A DNA stretch of 64,000 nucleotides. It comes from Ureibacillus thermosphaericus (GTDB lineage: Bacteria > Bacillota > Bacilli > Bacillales_A > Planococcaceae). Position 1 is the first letter of the stretch. The number at the start of each line of letters is the position of its first letter. A model generated the notes under the pieces. The model ran no database searches. It worked only from the letters and a program-made list of their open reading frames with translations, and was not told the origin of the DNA. A program made the translations under genes and the position numbers. The stretch is taken from the NCBI RefSeq assembly GCF_012396605.1, contig NZ_JAAXPW010000011.1, positions 1-64,000 on the forward strand. The letters are read 5' to 3'. Below, piece after piece: positions 20,673-28,078 of the stretch.

Positions 20673-21212
20673 TCAATAATAATTAGATTGAACACTTACT
20701 GTCACATCTTGAATATCATCAATTTGTTGACGGACAACATAGATAATTTCACTCGCTTGAGCTTTCGAAATTTCATCGGATAATACTGTCACTTGTACTT
20801 TATCATCTTTTACATGTACTAATGCATCAGAATAGCCAAGGTTTTCAATTAACATTTCAAGCATAGCCTCAGCAGATTCTCTCTTAATTAACTCATTCAT
20901 TTGATTATATGCTTCATTTTTTTCCTCTGCAGAATATTCACTTGAAGCAATTTTTTGTTCTAATTGCTCTCTTAATTGGCTACGTTCATTGGCAATTTCC
21001 ATTCTTAAATCTTCAAATAAATGGCTTTCAGATACTGTAGGCGTTGTTAATTTTTCATCTGCATTTGTTAAAGTTGTTTCTTCAAGGGTATCATCCGTAA
21101 AAATTGTCATTAAATCCACATTACGATTTGGTTCAAATACATAATACACTGAAATGACAGCAGCTAAACTTAATAATGTTAATAGCCAAACAGTTCTTCT
21201 TTTTACTTTCAT
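20673..21212 (-). CDS. spoIIIAH: Stage III sporulation protein AH
   Basis: SpoIIIAH is the mother-cell membrane protein that binds forespore SpoIIQ across the engulfed septum and forms a ring of the feeding-tube channel. One transmembrane helix (about 8-25) precedes an acidic linker and a C-terminal ring-building/YscJ-like domain (about 95-178) with SAEEKNEAYNQMNELIKRESAEAMLEMLIENLGYSDALV-type sequence. At 179 residues it is shorter than the 218-residue B. subtilis protein; the loss is in the linker. The ATG overlaps the spoIIIAG stop (ATGA), implying coupling. Confidence 0.93.
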   Translation of the reverse strand: MKVKRRTVWLLTLLSLAAVISVYYVFEPNRNVDLMTIFTDDTLEETTLTNADEKLTTPTVSESHLFEDLRMEIANERSQLREQLEQKIASSEYSAEEKNEAYNQMNELIKRESAEAMLEMLIENLGYSDALVHVKDDKVQVTVLSDEISKAQASEIIYVVRQQIDDIQDVTVSVQSNYY

Positions 21213-21610
21213 TGTTCATCTCCTTTACTTTCCATCGGTACAATCATAATTCTGTGGGTAGGCATTTGCATAACTTTACTGATCGTTTCAAGAAGTTGCC
21301 TTTGGACTTTTGGATCCTTCGCACCTTCTGAAACAATGAGCAATCCTGATACAGTAGTGGTATTGTTACTTGAACGAAAATAGTTGCTTAAAGTTCCATC
21401 CGTATTTGAAGGGTTTTCATCGTAATGAAAATAAACCTTTACTTGTCCAACGCCTTCTATTTCACTTAAAGCTTGTTCAAGTCTACCTTCTGCTGAAACA
21501 GTATCATATCGCTCACCGGATGCATCACTCGTTGCTGAAATGTACGCAATGAACGCTAGAACTGCAATAGGTATGATTAATAGATTTAACTTTGTCCATT
21601 TCTTTTCCAC
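21209..21610 (-). CDS. spoIIIAG: Stage III sporulation protein AG (short form)
   Basis: The main ring-forming component of the SpoIIIA channel. The product has a transmembrane helix (about 8-24) and a ring-building domain whose end, VSGLLIVSEGAKDPKVQRQLLETISKVMQMPTHRI, is clearly SpoIIIAG. At 133 residues it is far shorter than the 229 of B. subtilis: most of the cytoplasmic N-terminus and the beta-triangle insertion are missing. The start is GTG 21610, since the frame has a stop just upstream; AAGGGGG is the nearest ribosome site but lies farther away than usual. Confidence 0.88.
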   Translation of the reverse strand: MEKKWTKLNLLIIPIAVLAFIAYISATSDASGERYDTVSAEGRLEQALSEIEGVGQVKVYFHYDENPSNTDGTLSNYFRSSNNTTTVSGLLIVSEGAKDPKVQRQLLETISKVMQMPTHRIMIVPMESKGDEQ

Positions 21611-21680
21611 CTCACGTTCTTAGCGCCCCCCTTCCCTCATGTTTCAAAACATTGTATGAATGAAGTACAAGCTCTATGCT

Positions 21681-21818
21681 TTATAGTTTGAGAATTTCTA
21701 ATAAAGTTGTAATGACAATTAATAGTGTTGCTAGTTTGACATAGACCATAATCTCTTTTTCCTCAGCCAGTAATAGCAAGCACTTTCCTATTAGTATGAT
21801 GGCGATTAATTTGATCAA
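21681..21818 (-). CDS. spoIIIAF: Stage III sporulation protein AF, minimal (45 aa)
   Basis: Between spoIIIAE and spoIIIAG there is room only for this frame. A TTG start at 21818 overlaps the spoIIIAE stop (TTGA) and is preceded by GGGGTGGG. The 45 residues form two hydrophobic segments around a short charged loop (EEKEIMVYVKL) and end LLEILKL, which lines up with the two transmembrane helices at the N-terminus of B. subtilis SpoIIIAF. The roughly 150-residue extracytoplasmic ring-building domain is absent. The identity is inferred from gene order, topology and this weak alignment. Confidence 0.55.
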   Translation of the reverse strand: MIKLIAIILIGKCLLLLAEEKEIMVYVKLATLLIVITTLLEILKL

Positions 21819-22726
21819 AAGCTTTTTCCCACCCCGAGCTGCAAAATTACCATGAAGATGAGCCAAATGAAAACGAAAGCGATTCCTAATAGGATTGCTG
21901 AAGCGCATAAGACGAGTAATGACTTTCCAATATCATCAAGGAGACCGCTAATCGTTCCACCAGAAAAGGGCTCGACGATTGCAGCTAAAATTTTAAAAGT
22001 CATTGCATGAATCAACAGCTTTCCAGCAGGATAAAACGCGGCTATCCAAAATGCAGTCATAGCACTAAATCCCGCTAAAGTAGTGGCAGCAGATTGGTAC
22101 TTTTGGAAGATTGAAAAACCTTCAACGATTAGTGAACCAACAATTGGAATCGTTTGTTCAATTACTTTTTTCACAGGGCTCGCAATCGCTTTATCTACGG
22201 TAAAAAAGGCAACTCCTGCAAAAGATAAAAATGCGACCATCAACAATAACGATGCTGTAATTAATGTCATGACGGTTCCTCGTATTAAATCGGAAGCTTT
22301 TGAAAAAGACATTTCTCCAATAAATCTTGTACAAAAATCCAGTAGCAGCGCGATGACGATTCCTGGAATAAGCACTTTTTGACATAACAATATTAAAAAT
22401 TCAAATATCGCGATAACAATAGGACTCCAAGCTATGAAGGAAAATACCGCATTGAGCACAACGATAATGGACATGAGAATCGGTGTGATCGATAAAAAGA
22501 ATTCGGCAGCGACATTCACAACTTCACCAATTAAACCGAATGACTCCATTACGGTTTGTCCAAGTGTCAACACGAGGACAATAATAAATAATGTATCTCC
22601 CCATTTTTTAAATTGCGGTACAAAAGCTTCTAATATCAGAAATAATATGGTGTATGTGACTACGAGTACAATGGATTTACCTGCAATTTTTAATGGATCG
22701 ATAAAAATGTTCAATAGTTCATCCAT
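21815..22726 (-). CDS. spoIIIAE: Stage III sporulation protein AE (N-terminally short)
   Basis: A polytopic membrane protein of the SpoIIIA channel, 303 residues, with about 7-8 hydrophobic helices and the family block FSGGTISGLLDDIGKSLLVLCASAILLGIAFVFIWLI near the end. B. subtilis SpoIIIAE has 399 residues including a signal peptide and an N-terminal extracytoplasmic region. Here AAGGGGC and the ATG follow the spoIIIAD stop within 13 bases, so about 95 N-terminal residues do not exist in this genome. Confidence 0.9.
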   Translation of the reverse strand: MDELLNIFIDPLKIAGKSIVLVVTYTILFLILEAFVPQFKKWGDTLFIIVLVLTLGQTVMESFGLIGEVVNVAAEFFLSITPILMSIIVVLNAVFSFIAWSPIVIAIFEFLILLCQKVLIPGIVIALLLDFCTRFIGEMSFSKASDLIRGTVMTLITASLLLMVAFLSFAGVAFFTVDKAIASPVKKVIEQTIPIVGSLIVEGFSIFQKYQSAATTLAGFSAMTAFWIAAFYPAGKLLIHAMTFKILAAIVEPFSGGTISGLLDDIGKSLLVLCASAILLGIAFVFIWLIFMVILQLGVGKSF

Positions 22727-22738
22727 TATGAAAGCCCC

Positions 22739-23116
22739 TTATTGAAGCTTATCTAGAATTGAAGAAAAACCAGAAAGAACTTTGGCAAACTCACCAACCC
22801 AATAAGATAGTAATACGATCCGGACCGAAAACATGACGAATTCTCCCATCGTCTCATGCTCTTGTTCATCAAAAAGCATCTTAAAAAATATACCTAATTG
22901 ATAAAAAAGAGCAGAATAGACAAGTTGAGGAACATATGGTACTGAATTTACATATGACAGGATTTGTCCAATTAATGGAAGTACAGATTTCGATAATAGA
23001 AAATGTAATATTATAAAAAAGAAGATGATGGCAATGAGCGAATGAAGTTTTGGGACCGTTTCTTTAATCAGTATGATAATGAGTAGTAGAATTACGGCAT
23101 AAATCAAAATCGTCAT
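22739..23116 (-). CDS. spoIIIAD: Stage III sporulation protein AD
   Basis: A 125-residue small membrane protein with three to four hydrophobic segments. It matches SpoIIIAD in size, topology and position between AC and AE, and in the C-terminal pattern of alternating hydrophobic and acidic residues (VGEFAKVLSGFSSILDKL). Sequence conservation is modest and the identification relies on synteny. It starts 3 bases after the spoIIIAC stop. Confidence 0.85.
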   Translation of the reverse strand: MTILIYAVILLLIIILIKETVPKLHSLIAIIFFFIILHFLLSKSVLPLIGQILSYVNSVPYVPQLVYSALFYQLGIFFKMLFDEQEHETMGEFVMFSVRIVLLSYWVGEFAKVLSGFSSILDKLQ

Positions 23117-23119
23117 ATG

Positions 23120-23323
23120 TCAATTCGTCAACCATTGGAAAAATAGCATAATTTCACCGAAAAAAAGCCGTAAAAATCGGATTAGTTCTGCAGCCATGTA
23201 TAGGTATGCGATAAAGAATATATAGAATGTAAATTCCTTCTTCCCAACTTGGTCAAAGAAAACATGTAACAGTGCAATAATTAGCCCTACTCCTGCCACC
23301 CTTAATACATCCTGTAATTCCAT
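23120..23323 (-). CDS. spoIIIAC: Stage III sporulation protein AC
   Basis: A 67-residue two-helix membrane protein. The N-terminal VLRVAGVGLIIALLHVFFDQ and following GKKEF closely follow SpoIIIAC of B. subtilis. A strong AAGGAGGAG site precedes the ATG. It is the first gene of the operon here: only 110 bases, holding the efp terminator, separate it from efp, so spoIIIAA and spoIIIAB are absent at this locus. Confidence 0.92.
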   Translation of the reverse strand: MELQDVLRVAGVGLIIALLHVFFDQVGKKEFTFYIFFIAYLYMAAELIRFLRLFFGEIMLFFQWLTN

Positions 23324-23390
23324 TTGACTCCTCCTTGTGAAAGCAATATATGAGCTTGTTCAAATAAATAGACCAAAGAACAATAAAAAA

Positions 23391-23416
23391 AGCGGACGTG
23401 CTTTTGACGTCCACTT
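23391..23416 (-). terminator. efp terminator
   Basis: AGTGGACGT and ACGTCCGCT pair (one mismatch) with a TTTTTTT tract on the minus strand, isolating efp from spoIIIAC. Confidence 0.85.
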
Positions 23417-23433
23417 AATTTTTATTGAAATTA

Positions 23434-23994
23434 TTAGTTAGCGCGGGAAACATACGATCCATCAGAAGTGTTGATTACTAAAATATCACCTTCATTAACA
23501 AAGAATGGTACTTGTACGATAAGACCAGTTTCTAAAGTAGCTGGTTTAGAACCTCCAGAAGCAGTATCACCTTTGATACCTGGTTCAGTTTCAACTACTT
23601 TTAATTCCACAGTATTTGGAAGTTCTACCCCAAGCATTTCTCCTTGATATGACATAATGTAAACTTCCATATTTTCTTTTAAGAATTTTAATTCATAATC
23701 GATTTGATTTGCATTTAATTCGATTTGTTCATATGATTCTAAATCCATGAAAACATGGGAATCACCTTGTGCATATAAATATTGCATTTTGCGGTTTTCT
23801 ACCATCGCTTTTTCAACTTTTTCACCTGCGCGGAATGTTTTTTCCGCTACGTTACCATTTCGTAAGTTACGTAATTTGGAACGAACGAACGCTGCTCCCT
23901 TACCAGGTTTTACGTGTTGGAAATCAAGTACTCGGTATAATTCTCCATCTACAATAATTGTTAGACCAGTACGAAAATCGTTAACTGAAATCAT
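23434..23994 (-). CDS. efp: Elongation factor P
   Basis: EF-P rescues ribosomes stalled at polyproline. At 186 residues it has the three-domain layout. The tip of domain I is [16 protein letters not shown], with the modifiable residue at Lys32. The C-terminal signature [29 protein letters not shown] is intact. GGAGGA precedes the ATG. It follows the Xaa-Pro peptidase gene by 16 bases, the standard Bacillales pair. Confidence 0.98.
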   Translation of the reverse strand: MISVNDFRTGLTIIVDGELYRVLDFQHVKPGKGAAFVRSKLRNLRNGNVAEKTFRAGEKVEKAMVENRKMQYLYAQGDSHVFMDLESYEQIELNANQIDYELKFLKENMEVYIMSYQGEMLGVELPNTVELKVVETEPGIKGDTASGGSKPATLETGLIVQVPFFVNEGDILVINTSDGSYVSRAN

Positions 23995-24010
23995 GAATAT
24001 TCCTCCATCA

Positions 24011-25072
24011 TTATAGAATAATTAAATCTTTCGTCGAATGAGTCAATCTCTCATTGCCCGTTGCTGTGATAACAATATCGTCTTCTATGCGAACTCCGCC
24101 GATACCCGGCAAATAGACACCAGGTTCAACTGTCACGACCATATTAGGCTCTAATGTTTGATTATTACGATAGGAAAGAGCTGGACCTTCATGAATTTCT
24201 AAACCAATTCCGTGGCCAGTTGAATGTCCAAAAGCCTCTCCATATCCTTTTTCAGTTAAATAATCTCTCGCAGTTTTGTCCGCTTCAATACCAGTCATGC
24301 CTGGTTTAATTTTTTCTAACGCTAATAATTGCGCTTCCAAAACGACATTATACATTTCTACCAATTTTGTATTAGGTTTACCAACCGCAATTGTACGCGT
24401 AATGTCGGAAACATACCCATTATAAACGGCACCGAAATCAAGTGTGACAAAGTCTCCTTGCTCAATGATTTTGTTTGTAGCAACACCATGAGGTAAAGCG
24501 CTTCGGAGACCACTTGCGACGATGGTATCGAAGGATGAAGACGTTGCACCTTGCTTGCGCATGAAAAATTCGAGCTCATTCGATACTTCTAGCTCTGTAA
24601 CGCCAGGTTTAATAAAGTTTAAAATGTGCGAAAATGCAGCATCAGCAATTTCACATGCAACCTTTATAATCTTAATCTCTTCATCAGTCTTAATCAAGCG
24701 AATTTTTTCAATTAATCCGGATAATGGTACTAGCTCCACATTCAACAGATTTTGAAAAGATTCATATTCTCCATAAGTTACTGTATCTCTTTCAAAACCT
24801 AATGTTTTAATTTTACATTCATCAACAAGCTTCTCTACTTCTTTTAGTATGGAACCTTCCTGCTGAATAATGCGAAATTCTTTCACTTGATGATTTGCTT
24901 GCTCCGTATAGCGAAAATCGGTAATAAATACCGCATCGTTTTTCGTTACAAGGGCTGCACCGCTCGATCCTGTAAAGCCTGTCATATATCGGCGGTTGTA
25001 TGGATTTGTAATAAGCAATGCGTCCACATGATGACTTTCCAATTCTTTTCGTAATTTGACGAGTTTATTCAT
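24011..25072 (-). CDS. yqhT: Xaa-Pro aminopeptidase (M24B, YqhT)
   Basis: A dinuclear-metal aminopeptidase releasing residues N-terminal to proline. The creatinase-like N-terminal domain (about 1-125) precedes a pita-bread domain with metal ligands in [43 protein letters not shown] and RIEDDI. ATG 25072 ([11 protein letters not shown]) has AAGGAA at better spacing than the ATG two codons earlier, which lies next to that site. Length about 353 is normal. It sits between aroQ and efp. Confidence 0.95.
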   Translation of the reverse strand: MNKLVKLRKELESHHVDALLITNPYNRRYMTGFTGSSGAALVTKNDAVFITDFRYTEQANHQVKEFRIIQQEGSILKEVEKLVDECKIKTLGFERDTVTYGEYESFQNLLNVELVPLSGLIEKIRLIKTDEEIKIIKVACEIADAAFSHILNFIKPGVTELEVSNELEFFMRKQGATSSSFDTIVASGLRSALPHGVATNKIIEQGDFVTLDFGAVYNGYVSDITRTIAVGKPNTKLVEMYNVVLEAQLLALEKIKPGMTGIEADKTARDYLTEKGYGEAFGHSTGHGIGLEIHEGPALSYRNNQTLEPNMVVTVEPGVYLPGIGGVRIEDDIVITATGNERLTHSTKDLIIL

Positions 25073-25086
25073 GGACATTTCCTTCC

Positions 25087-25515
25087 TTATTTTTGTAAAA
25101 ACTTTCGTAATGCCAATTCATATCCAAATGTTCCGAGACCACAAATTTGACCAACACATTCTGCCGCAAGTAGGGATTTATGACGAAATTCCTCCCTTTT
25201 ATGTATGTTAGAGATATGAACTTCAATAACTGGTACGCTAATACTTGCAATGGCATCTCTAAGTGCGACGCTTGTATGCGTGTAAGCTCCTGGATTAAAT
25301 ACAATCCCGTTAACTCCTGTATCCTCCGCTTCATGTATCCAATCAATTAATTGCCCTTCATGATTGGATTGTTTAAATTCCAGTTCCGCACTAAATTCTT
25401 TCGCCAAAGCAACGCATCTTTTTTTTACATCTTCCAAAGTTTCAAAACCGTAAATTTCTGGTTCCCTTTTACCCAGTCGATTTAAATTAGGCCCGTTTAA
25501 CACTAACAACTTCAT
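25087..25515 (-). CDS. aroQ: 3-dehydroquinate dehydratase, type II
   Basis: A shikimate-pathway enzyme converting 3-dehydroquinate to 3-dehydroshikimate. ATG 25515 ([23 protein letters not shown]) follows AAAGGAG; 142 residues. Catalytic Tyr22 and Arg17 on the lid loop, the [16 protein letters not shown] block and the [17 protein letters not shown] segment with the catalytic His are all present. It lies between yqhR and yqhT as in relatives. aroK lies elsewhere in the window. Confidence 0.96.
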   Translation of the reverse strand: MKLLVLNGPNLNRLGKREPEIYGFETLEDVKKRCVALAKEFSAELEFKQSNHEGQLIDWIHEAEDTGVNGIVFNPGAYTHTSVALRDAIASISVPVIEVHISNIHKREEFRHKSLLAAECVGQICGLGTFGYELALRKFLQK

Positions 25516-25553
25516 CGCCGATTCTCCTTTAAAATTAGAGGAAATTACCACTT

Positions 25554-26006
25554 TTATTTTATCACAGACTCCTTATACGGCAACCTATTTCGTTCCAAAT
25601 GAGCTTGATAATGGAAAGAAGCTGTTTCAATAATAAATCTGGCCGTTATCACCACCATTACAATAAATGGAATGGACAGTTTTTTAAAAGAAGATAATTC
25701 TGCTGGTAAATCGTAAATAATCCATTCTGCAATAATGGCAAAAAGTCCACCTATGACAAGGGAAGTAATAAATGGAGGCACATTTTGTACATATTGCATT
25801 ATCAAATAAATTATTAAATTAACGACAAAAATCACAACCGCTAAAAAAAGCCAGTTGATAAACGGATGACTACCTTCAAAAAATTGATATTTTTTGGAAA
25901 ATCCAATGGGATTCCATTGAATGAATTTGAAAAATGATAACATTTTTAAACTAGCTGTAAGAAAAATCGATGCAAATAAACTAGTAATGAACGCTAAATA
26001 CAACAT
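25554..26006 (-). CDS. yqhR: YqhR family membrane protein
   Basis: A 150-residue integral membrane protein with four hydrophobic segments (about 4-26, 50-70, 78-100, 110-130) and the [12 protein letters not shown] loop between the first two. Position between yqhQ and aroQ and topology match YqhR, whose function is unknown. ATG 26006 follows AAAGGAG; a GTG three codons earlier is too close to that site. It is divergent from yqhQ. Confidence 0.8.
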   Translation of the reverse strand: MLYLAFITSLFASIFLTASLKMLSFFKFIQWNPIGFSKKYQFFEGSHPFINWLFLAVVIFVVNLIIYLIMQYVQNVPPFITSLVIGGLFAIIAEWIIYDLPAELSSFKKLSIPFIVMVVITARFIIETASFHYQAHLERNRLPYKESVIK

Positions 26007-26139
26007 GCCAACCACTCCTTTTTTTATATATTTTTACCAATATTGATTTTTCGTATGCGTACGCTAGTACAATTGCTGAAAATTTAGTACAATAAAAAAA
26101 GTTGATAGAAAGAAATATTGTTAGAGAGTGGTGTCAGCT

Positions 26140-27072
26140 GTGGGCAATCAAACACCTATTTATGGAGGACAGGCGCTACTTGAAGGTGTCATGTTCGGAG
26201 GAAAAGAACATACCGTTTCCGCAATTCGCCGAAACGATCAATCCATTGAATATTACTATGCGAAAAAACCTAAAAAGCCTTGGATGCAAAAGCTTAAAAA
26301 AATTCCTTTCATCCGAGGAAATATAGCCATTATTGAATCCGCTGGAATCGGTTCGAAACATTTACAATTTTCTAGTGATCGTTACGATGTGACGCCCGGC
26401 GAAGAGGAAGATGGCCAGGAATTATCAAAGCTAGAAATGATATTCGGCGTTGCAATTGTCGGGATTCTTTCTTTTTTATTTGGTAAATTTGTCTTTACTT
26501 TAGTTCCCGTTTTTATTGCCGAATTATTTTCTCCATGGGTTTCCGGTAAATATCCACAAATCTTTTTGGAAACTGGCATTAAACTAATTTTGCTTCTGAT
26601 TTATTTATATTTCATCTCGTTAACGCCTATCATTCGTCGAGTTTTTCAATACCATGGAGCCGAACATAAGGTCATTAATTGTTACGAAAACGGACTTGAA
26701 TTAACAGTTGAAAATGTGCAAAAACAATCAAGATTACATTACCGTTGTGGTTCAAGCTTCATTTTATTTACGGTCATTGTCGGGATGTTCATTTACTTAT
26801 TCTTCCCCGTTGATCCATTATGGTTCCGTGTGCTGATTCGTATCTTATTAATCCCTGTCGTATTAGGCGTTTCCTATGAAGTATTGCAATTTACTAATTC
26901 TTTAAGAGATATTCCAGTATTATGCTATTTAGGATATCCAGGATTATGGTTGCAGTTATTAACAACAAAAGAACCGGATGATGACATGGTAGAAGTTTCA
27001 ATTGCTTCCTTTAAGAAGCTACATGAAATCGAAAACAATCCAGAAATCATCGCCCAATTGAATCACGACTAA
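26140..27072 (+). CDS. yqhQ: DUF1385 membrane protein (YqhQ)
   Basis: A predicted metal-dependent-enzyme-like family of unknown role. The N-terminal signature TPIYGGQALLEGVMFGGKEH is diagnostic, followed by four to five transmembrane segments and the conserved FQYHGAEHKVINCYENGLELTVENVQKQSRLHYRCGSSF block with His and Cys residues. The GTG at 26140 gives MGNQTPIYGG as in homologues; GTG 26128 or 26131 are alternatives, and no start has a strong ribosome site. It is divergent from yqhR. Confidence 0.9.
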   Translation: MGNQTPIYGGQALLEGVMFGGKEHTVSAIRRNDQSIEYYYAKKPKKPWMQKLKKIPFIRGNIAIIESAGIGSKHLQFSSDRYDVTPGEEEDGQELSKLEMIFGVAIVGILSFLFGKFVFTLVPVFIAELFSPWVSGKYPQIFLETGIKLILLLIYLYFISLTPIIRRVFQYHGAEHKVINCYENGLELTVENVQKQSRLHYRCGSSFILFTVIVGMFIYLFFPVDPLWFRVLIRILLIPVVLGVSYEVLQFTNSLRDIPVLCYLGYPGLWLQLLTTKEPDDDMVEVSIASFKKLHEIENNPEIIAQLNHD

Positions 27073-27079
27073 TCAATGA

Positions 27080-27113
27080 AAAGACGTCACAGCATATGAT
27101 TGCTGGAACGTCT
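27080..27113 (+). terminator. yqhQ terminator
   Basis: AAGACGT...CAGCA pairs with TGCTG...ACGTCTT (small internal mismatches), followed by TTTTTTT right behind yqhQ. Confidence 0.85.
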
Positions 27114-27200
27114 TTTTTTATACCAAAAAAACCAAAATATTTACTCTCCCCTACCAATTCGGTAACATTACTTTTATAAAAAAATATAGGGGATAGAGAA

Positions 27201-27962
27201 ATGGAAATTGATGTCATAACCGTAATACTTCTTATATTTTTTGGTTTTTTAGGAGCTTTTTTAAATGCCATTGTAGGTGGCGGAGGTTTAATAACCGTAC
27301 CAGCACTGATGTTTGTTGGACTCCCACCAGCTAGTGCCATCGCAACGAATAAATTAGCAGCAACGATGGGAAATTTAACAAGCACCTTAACTTTCCTAAA
27401 AGCTGGTAAAGTAGATATGAAACTGTTAGGGCCAATTGTTCCTTTCGTTTTTATCTTTTCCATGCTTGGTGCCTGGACCGTTCATTTATTGGATCCAGCA
27501 ATTTTAAAACCCCTTGTGATTATCATGCTGCTTCTAGTTTTCATTTACACAGTAATAAAAAAAGACTGGGGGCAAATTGAAAAGAAAAAAGAATTGACGT
27601 GGAAACGAAAAATCGTTTTCCTTTGTTCTTTACTCGCCATCGGATTTTATGATGGTTTTTTTGGTCCAGGAACAGGTTCTTTTATCATTTTTGTATTTTT
27701 AATGATGGGTTTTGATTTTTTACAAGCATCAGGAAATGCAAAATTATTAAACTTTACTAGTAATCTTGCAGCATTAGTGATGTTTTTCATACTCGGGGAA
27801 GTATTGTTCATCTATGGAATAATCATGGGGATTTCCATGATATGTGGTGCCTATGTAGGAACAAAGTTTGCATTAAAACAAGGAACAACTGTTGTTCGTA
27901 TTCTATTTATCGTCACGACATTAATTTTACTAGCGAAAAATAGCTATGATTATTTTTTCTAA
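27201..27962 (+). CDS. TSUP (TauE/SafE) family membrane transporter
   Basis: A 253-residue permease with about eight hydrophobic segments in two repeats. The first repeat shows FLNAIVGGGGLITVPALMFVGLPPASAIATNKLA, the second FYDGFFGPGTGSFIIFVFL, both hallmarks of the sulfite/organosulfonate exporter superfamily. The substrate cannot be read from sequence. It is monocistronic, with GGGGAT upstream and a perfect terminator behind. Confidence 0.88.
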   Translation: MEIDVITVILLIFFGFLGAFLNAIVGGGGLITVPALMFVGLPPASAIATNKLAATMGNLTSTLTFLKAGKVDMKLLGPIVPFVFIFSMLGAWTVHLLDPAILKPLVIIMLLLVFIYTVIKKDWGQIEKKKELTWKRKIVFLCSLLAIGFYDGFFGPGTGSFIIFVFLMMGFDFLQASGNAKLLNFTSNLAALVMFFILGEVLFIYGIIMGISMICGAYVGTKFALKQGTTVVRILFIVTTLILLAKNSYDYFF

Positions 27963-28000
27963 TGATCGTTTGCTGATTTTCGCAAATTAGAAAATATTTA

Positions 28001-28025
28001 AGCCTGACCATTATTGGTCAGGCTT
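28001..28025 (+). terminator. Terminator of the TSUP gene
   Basis: AGCCTGACCA and TGGTCAGGCT form a perfect stem followed by TTTTCT, between the convergent TSUP and nrdJ genes. Confidence 0.9.
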
Positions 28026-28078
28026 TTTCTTTATTTTTTATTGTTCACACACTTTTTACAGTATGACTTTGTCATAAA

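Noticed and set aside
27047-27463. 138-aa minus-strand ORF at yqhQ end and TSUP start
   Set aside because: Crosses the yqhQ terminator and lies antisense to transmembrane codons, which often leaves open frames.
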